Positions 61,461 through 64,000 of a DNA stretch of 64,000 nt are shown in pieces; the stretch's first letter is position 1, and the number at the start of each line of letters is the position of its first letter. The position numbers were made by a program, and so were the translations under genes. This stretch comes from Sphingorhabdus sp. M41. GTDB lineage: Bacteria > Pseudomonadota > Alphaproteobacteria > Sphingomonadales > Sphingomonadaceae. The notes under the pieces are model-generated. The model was given only the letters and a program-made list of their open reading frames with translations, had not been told where the DNA came from and ran no database searches. Location: positions 3,002,501 through 3,066,500 of the forward strand of contig NZ_CP014545.1 of assembly GCF_001586275.1 (NCBI RefSeq). Reading direction: 5' to 3'.

Positions 61461-61486
61461 AGCCCCCGAAATCACTTCCGGGGGCT
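61461..61486. terminator. bidirectional terminator hairpin
   Basis: AGCCCCCG and CGGGGGCT pair in an 8-bp stem with a 10-base loop. On the minus strand it is followed by TTTTGG, so it ends the RcnB-family gene; on the plus strand it ends the SDR gene. Confidence 0.7.
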
Positions 61487-61511
61487 CATGTTCACAGGGG
61501 AATGGTTGATC

Positions 61512-61961
61512 CTAACGAGAAATCGCGTTGCCGATAACCGCTCCGATAATACCGCTGGTGATCCCGATCAGCACGGCGTCATTGCCGGAACGGACCCATT
61601 GATAGCCACGCGGCGCGCTGGACAAGCGATAATCGCGGGGGTTGTTGATCACCCGGTAATTGGTTGCATAACGCCGGTCAAAACGCTGGCCCTTGGCCCA
61701 GTTCCGCTGACTGTGGTTCACTGCAGATCGCTTGTTGTTATAGCGTGCAGGAGCCGCCTTTTGCACCGTCACGGTCTTTGTCACAACGCGCTTGCCCTGC
61801 CGGTTGTCCACCGTCTTCTTCGCTGTCCGCTGAGTCGATTTCTGCACGGTCCTATAGTCGGATCGTTCGACATTGTTGCGCGGCGCGGCCTGAGCCTGAG
61901 CGGTTACCATCGGAGACACCGCCATGGTTGTCACTGCCATAGCCATCAGAAACTTTTTCAT
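61512..61961 (-). CDS. RcnB family periplasmic protein
   Basis: The 149-residue protein has a signal peptide (MKKFLMAMAVTTMAVSPMVT, cleaved near AQA-AP). The mature part is very basic and rich in Arg, Lys and Asn (KSTQRTAKKTVDNRQGKR). The C-terminal RcnB domain contains YRLSSAPRGYQWVRSGNDAV and LIGITSGIIGAVIGN, a hydrophobic segment. RcnB in E. coli is a periplasmic factor for nickel and cobalt homeostasis, but the sphingomonad homologues are of unknown role. It lies convergent to the SDR gene and separate from the catabolic units. The ATG at 61961 is chosen over one two codons earlier. Confidence 0.85.
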   Translation of the reverse strand: MKKFLMAMAVTTMAVSPMVTAQAQAAPRNNVERSDYRTVQKSTQRTAKKTVDNRQGKRVVTKTVTVQKAAPARYNNKRSAVNHSQRNWAKGQRFDRRYATNYRVINNPRDYRLSSAPRGYQWVRSGNDAVLIGITSGIIGAVIGNAISR

Positions 61962-62112
61962 ATTCAATTCCCTTTTCTATCTGGCGCCAACTGCGGCGTC
62001 AGAAACAGAAATAGGGGAGACCTGTCGCAGGCCTTTGTCAGATCGGCGGTTTTTTGTACTAGATTGTCGCAGAAACCCTGTCTGGTTCATCTGGCGATCA
62101 GCTAGCGGGTCA

Positions 62113-63060
62113 TTATTCTCCCCAGAGCGCCAATACCGACCTTAGGGCCGTCACCAGAGCCAGCGGCTGGTCGAGCATCAGATGATGTTCCGCCTCCGGT
62201 ATGGCGATCATCGGAATATGGCTGCCGCCGAGCTCGCGGAGATAAGCGGCGCTATCGCTGTCGAACAGCTTGCTCTTCTCACCATAGATGATCGCCAGCC
62301 GATGCTGCAGATCAGCGAGCCTCTGCGGCGCCTGCAGCCATTTTGCCTGATCACTCACGCTGCGATGGAAAACCATCGGATCAAATTTCCACGACCAGCC
62401 GCCGTCGACCCGCTTCATCGAATGATAGGCCATATATTCAAGCAGAAACGGTGCTTGCGCTTCCTGCGGCGGCGACAGGACAAAGCGTCCGCGCGCGGTT
62501 TCATAGTCCGGGTAAATATTATTCGGCTTGTCCGACTTGCCGGATCCGGGCGGGCCATTGGAACCCTGGAAATGGGCCTTCAGCTTTTCCGGTCGCATGA
62601 TCATGAAGTCGCAGATGATCAGGCCGCCAAACCGCTCTGCCGCCAGCTCCATTGCGGTGAGGGCAACGCCGGAACCAAAGCTGTGCGCGATGATCTTTGG
62701 CTTTACCGGTCCGGAGAACAGGTCAAGCGCTTCGGCCAGGGCGACCATGCCAGCGGCGCGCGTATCACCATCATTGTCCGGCACCATTTCGCTTTCGCCC
62801 ATGCCAGCCAGATCATAAGCGATGATATCATGTTCCTCGGCCAGAAACGGTGCGATAAAGGCAAAACAGCGCGCGTGGGCGAGAAAGCCGTGGGTCATCA
62901 ACAGCGGTGGCTTGCCGCGCTTGCCCCAGCGGAAATAATGGACCTTGTGCCCGTCCACTTCGACAAAGGCTTCTTCGCGCGGCACAGCCATTGCCTGCAC
63001 GAACCAGGCGGGCAGGTCTTGCGACGCTGCCCACTGGTCTACAATATCTGTGCTTGCCAT
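62113..63060 (-). CDS. alpha/beta hydrolase
   Basis: The 315-residue protein has the oxyanion loop MTHGFLAHARCF near residue 55, the nucleophile elbow AHSFGSGVAL with Ser near residue 127, and the catalytic His in EAEHHLMLDQPLAL near the C-terminus. It has no signal peptide. It is 9 bases after the crotonase gene that is upstream on the same strand, so the two form one unit. It may cleave a C-C bond or ester in the same pathway (MhpC-like enzymes are related), but the substrate is unknown. Confidence 0.9.
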   Translation of the reverse strand: MASTDIVDQWAASQDLPAWFVQAMAVPREEAFVEVDGHKVHYFRWGKRGKPPLLMTHGFLAHARCFAFIAPFLAEEHDIIAYDLAGMGESEMVPDNDGDTRAAGMVALAEALDLFSGPVKPKIIAHSFGSGVALTAMELAAERFGGLIICDFMIMRPEKLKAHFQGSNGPPGSGKSDKPNNIYPDYETARGRFVLSPPQEAQAPFLLEYMAYHSMKRVDGGWSWKFDPMVFHRSVSDQAKWLQAPQRLADLQHRLAIIYGEKSKLFDSDSAAYLRELGGSHIPMIAIPEAEHHLMLDQPLALVTALRSVLALWGE

Positions 63061-63069
63061 AGGTTCGGC

Positions 63070-63828
63070 TTATTCACCCTTCCAGTCGGGCTTGCGCTTC
63101 TGGGCGAAGGCCAGTGAGCCTTCCTGCGCATCCTTGGAACTGAACACCGGCATGGTGATTTCGGCCTGTTTCTTCCACGCTTCTTCGCTGGTCCAGTCAT
63201 AGCTTTCGTTGATGATCTTCTTGGTCGCCTTGAGCGCCAGCGGGCCGTTCGCCGCTACCGTTGTTGCCAATTCGATTGCTGCTTCCAGAGCCGCGCCCTC
63301 AGTGACGCGATTGACGAAACCGACTTCATAGGCGCGCTGGGCGGTGAAAAAATCACCAGTCAGCGCCCATTCCATGGCGATCCGTTTACCAACCAGTTGC
63401 TGGAGCTTGATGACTCCGCCAGCGGCTGCCACCAGACTGCGTTTTACTTCAGGGATGCCGAATTTCGCATTGACGTTGGCAACGCACAGATCGCAGGCCA
63501 GAGCCAGTTCGAGACCGCCGGCCAACGCATAGCCTTCGACCGCAGCGATCAGCGGCTTTTCCGGACCCTTTTCGGTGATACCGCCAAAGCCATAGCCTTT
63601 TACGGACGGAGTCTCTCCGCGCAAAAAGCCCTTGAGATCCATGCCCGAACAGAACGTGCCACCAGCACCGGTGATGATGCCCGCGTTTAGACTATTGTCA
63701 TTGTCGAGCTGTTCCATCGCCGCACGAATGCCTTCGGCCGCAGCCTTGGTCATCGCATTCTTGGCATCGGGCCGGTTGATGGTTACGATGATGAAACCGT
63801 CCTGGATATCGGTAAGCACTTCAGACAT
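63070..63828 (-). CDS. enoyl-CoA hydratase/isomerase family (crotonase)
   Basis: The 252-residue crotonase begins MSEVLTDIQDGFIIVTINRP. GAGGTFCSGMDLKGFLRG is the oxyanion-hole loop, AVEGYALAGGLELALACDL the second, and FGIPEVKRSLVAAAGGVIKL the catalytic stretch. The start at 63828 is preferred to an upstream GTG-type start. It is the first gene of a pair with the alpha/beta hydrolase. A family B repeat lies just upstream, then the end of another gene that is read in the same direction. Confidence 0.92.
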   Translation of the reverse strand: MSEVLTDIQDGFIIVTINRPDAKNAMTKAAAEGIRAAMEQLDNDNSLNAGIITGAGGTFCSGMDLKGFLRGETPSVKGYGFGGITEKGPEKPLIAAVEGYALAGGLELALACDLCVANVNAKFGIPEVKRSLVAAAGGVIKLQQLVGKRIAMEWALTGDFFTAQRAYEVGFVNRVTEGAALEAAIELATTVAANGPLALKATKKIINESYDWTSEEAWKKQAEITMPVFSSKDAQEGSLAFAQKRKPDWKGE

Positions 63829-63848
63829 TTTATTTCTCCTTGTTTTAT

Positions 63849-63881
63849 CCGTTCGCACTGAGCATGTCGGAGGACGAACGG
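63849..63881. repeat. palindromic repeat, family B copy 5 (short)
   Basis: CCGTTCGCACTGAGC and GGAGGACGAACGG bound a shorter 33-base version with the same ends. It is upstream of the crotonase gene. Confidence 0.6.
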
Positions 63882-63893
63882 TAATTTTAATCC

Positions 63894-64000
63894 CTAGTCA
63901 AACAACAGGCTGGCCAGTTTTGACCGCTGGTAAGCCGCATCACCGATCAGGGCACCTGACAAAATCGCCTTGCGCCGGTGCAGTTGCGCGTCGCAATCAT
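63894..64000 (-). CDS. C-terminal end of a protein, probably an acyl-CoA dehydrogenase, cut by window edge
   Basis: Only the last 35 residues are in the window: DAQLHRRKAILSGALIGDAA and then YQRSKLASLLFD before TAG. The pattern resembles the last helix of FadE-type acyl-CoA dehydrogenases (R-R-K...GDAAxxR..LA..LF), but so short a stretch is weak evidence. It is read in the same direction as the following crotonase and hydrolase genes. Confidence 0.45.
   Translation of the reverse strand, partial: DCDAQLHRRKAILSGALIGDAAYQRSKLASLLFD

Overview
The window looks like chromosomal DNA of a free-living alphaproteobacterium, most likely a sphingomonad (Sphingomonadales, Sphingopyxis/Sphingorhabdus-like). 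This is inferred from high-GC coding sequence, GAAC-N7-GAAC type SOS control, GGAAC-N16/17-CGTA promoters resembling those of the EcfG general stress sigma factor, a TonB-receptor/DUF6607/PepSY iron module, an HTH-RibBX protein and dense acyl-CoA degradation genes. No rRNA, tRNA, CRISPR array, prophage or complete transposase gene was found. Genus-level identity is a guess.

Left part (1-19 kb): the end of an alpha/beta hydrolase gene with an MFS transporter, a secreted unknown, a subclass B3-like metallo-beta-lactamase-fold lipoprotein, a Tat-exported SDR, a TauD-like dioxygenase, and a Fur-boxed heme/hemoglobin receptor operon. These are followed by an arsenic operon (arsR-arsI-arsC-acr3) whose operator overlaps the arsR start codon, a flavodoxin/cytochrome b561 pair, and an ATP-dependent ligase/exonuclease DNA-repair pair.

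Middle part (19-35 kb): a riboflavin locus (HTH-RibBX, then ribH) preceded by four ordered half-sites; a stress region (PRC-like secreted protein, DJ-1/PfpI protein, Dps, a 41-residue membrane protein); an SOS-boxed imuA-imuB-dnaE2 mutagenesis operon; a GGDEF-EAL protein; and tyrosine catabolism genes (hppD, VOC protein, fumarylacetoacetase family). The dnaE2 reading frame carries three different palindromic repeat elements, 114, about 129 and 84 bp long, all kept in frame. Relatives of the first one lie between genes at 18.4 and 20.7 kb.

Right part (35-64 kb): an Lrp regulator facing a cysteine synthase-like gene, then a large acyl-CoA degradation region. It holds a thiolase-like protein without the usual catalytic cysteines, a CoA transferase, two pairs of acyl-CoA dehydrogenases whose conserved motifs are split between partners, crotonases, SDRs, a FadA5/6-like thiolase, an aldehyde dehydrogenase, a P450, an acyl-CoA synthetase, an IpdC-like flavin enzyme and an alkylsulfatase. 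Four TTAA-N8-TTAA-like sites sit at promoter positions in this region, and a TetR regulator lies inside it. Together this suggests one regulated pathway for a branched, terpenoid or steroid-type carboxylate; the substrate cannot be read from sequence. A degenerate 6-phosphogluconolactonase homologue and an orphan gspH-gspI pair interrupt the region.
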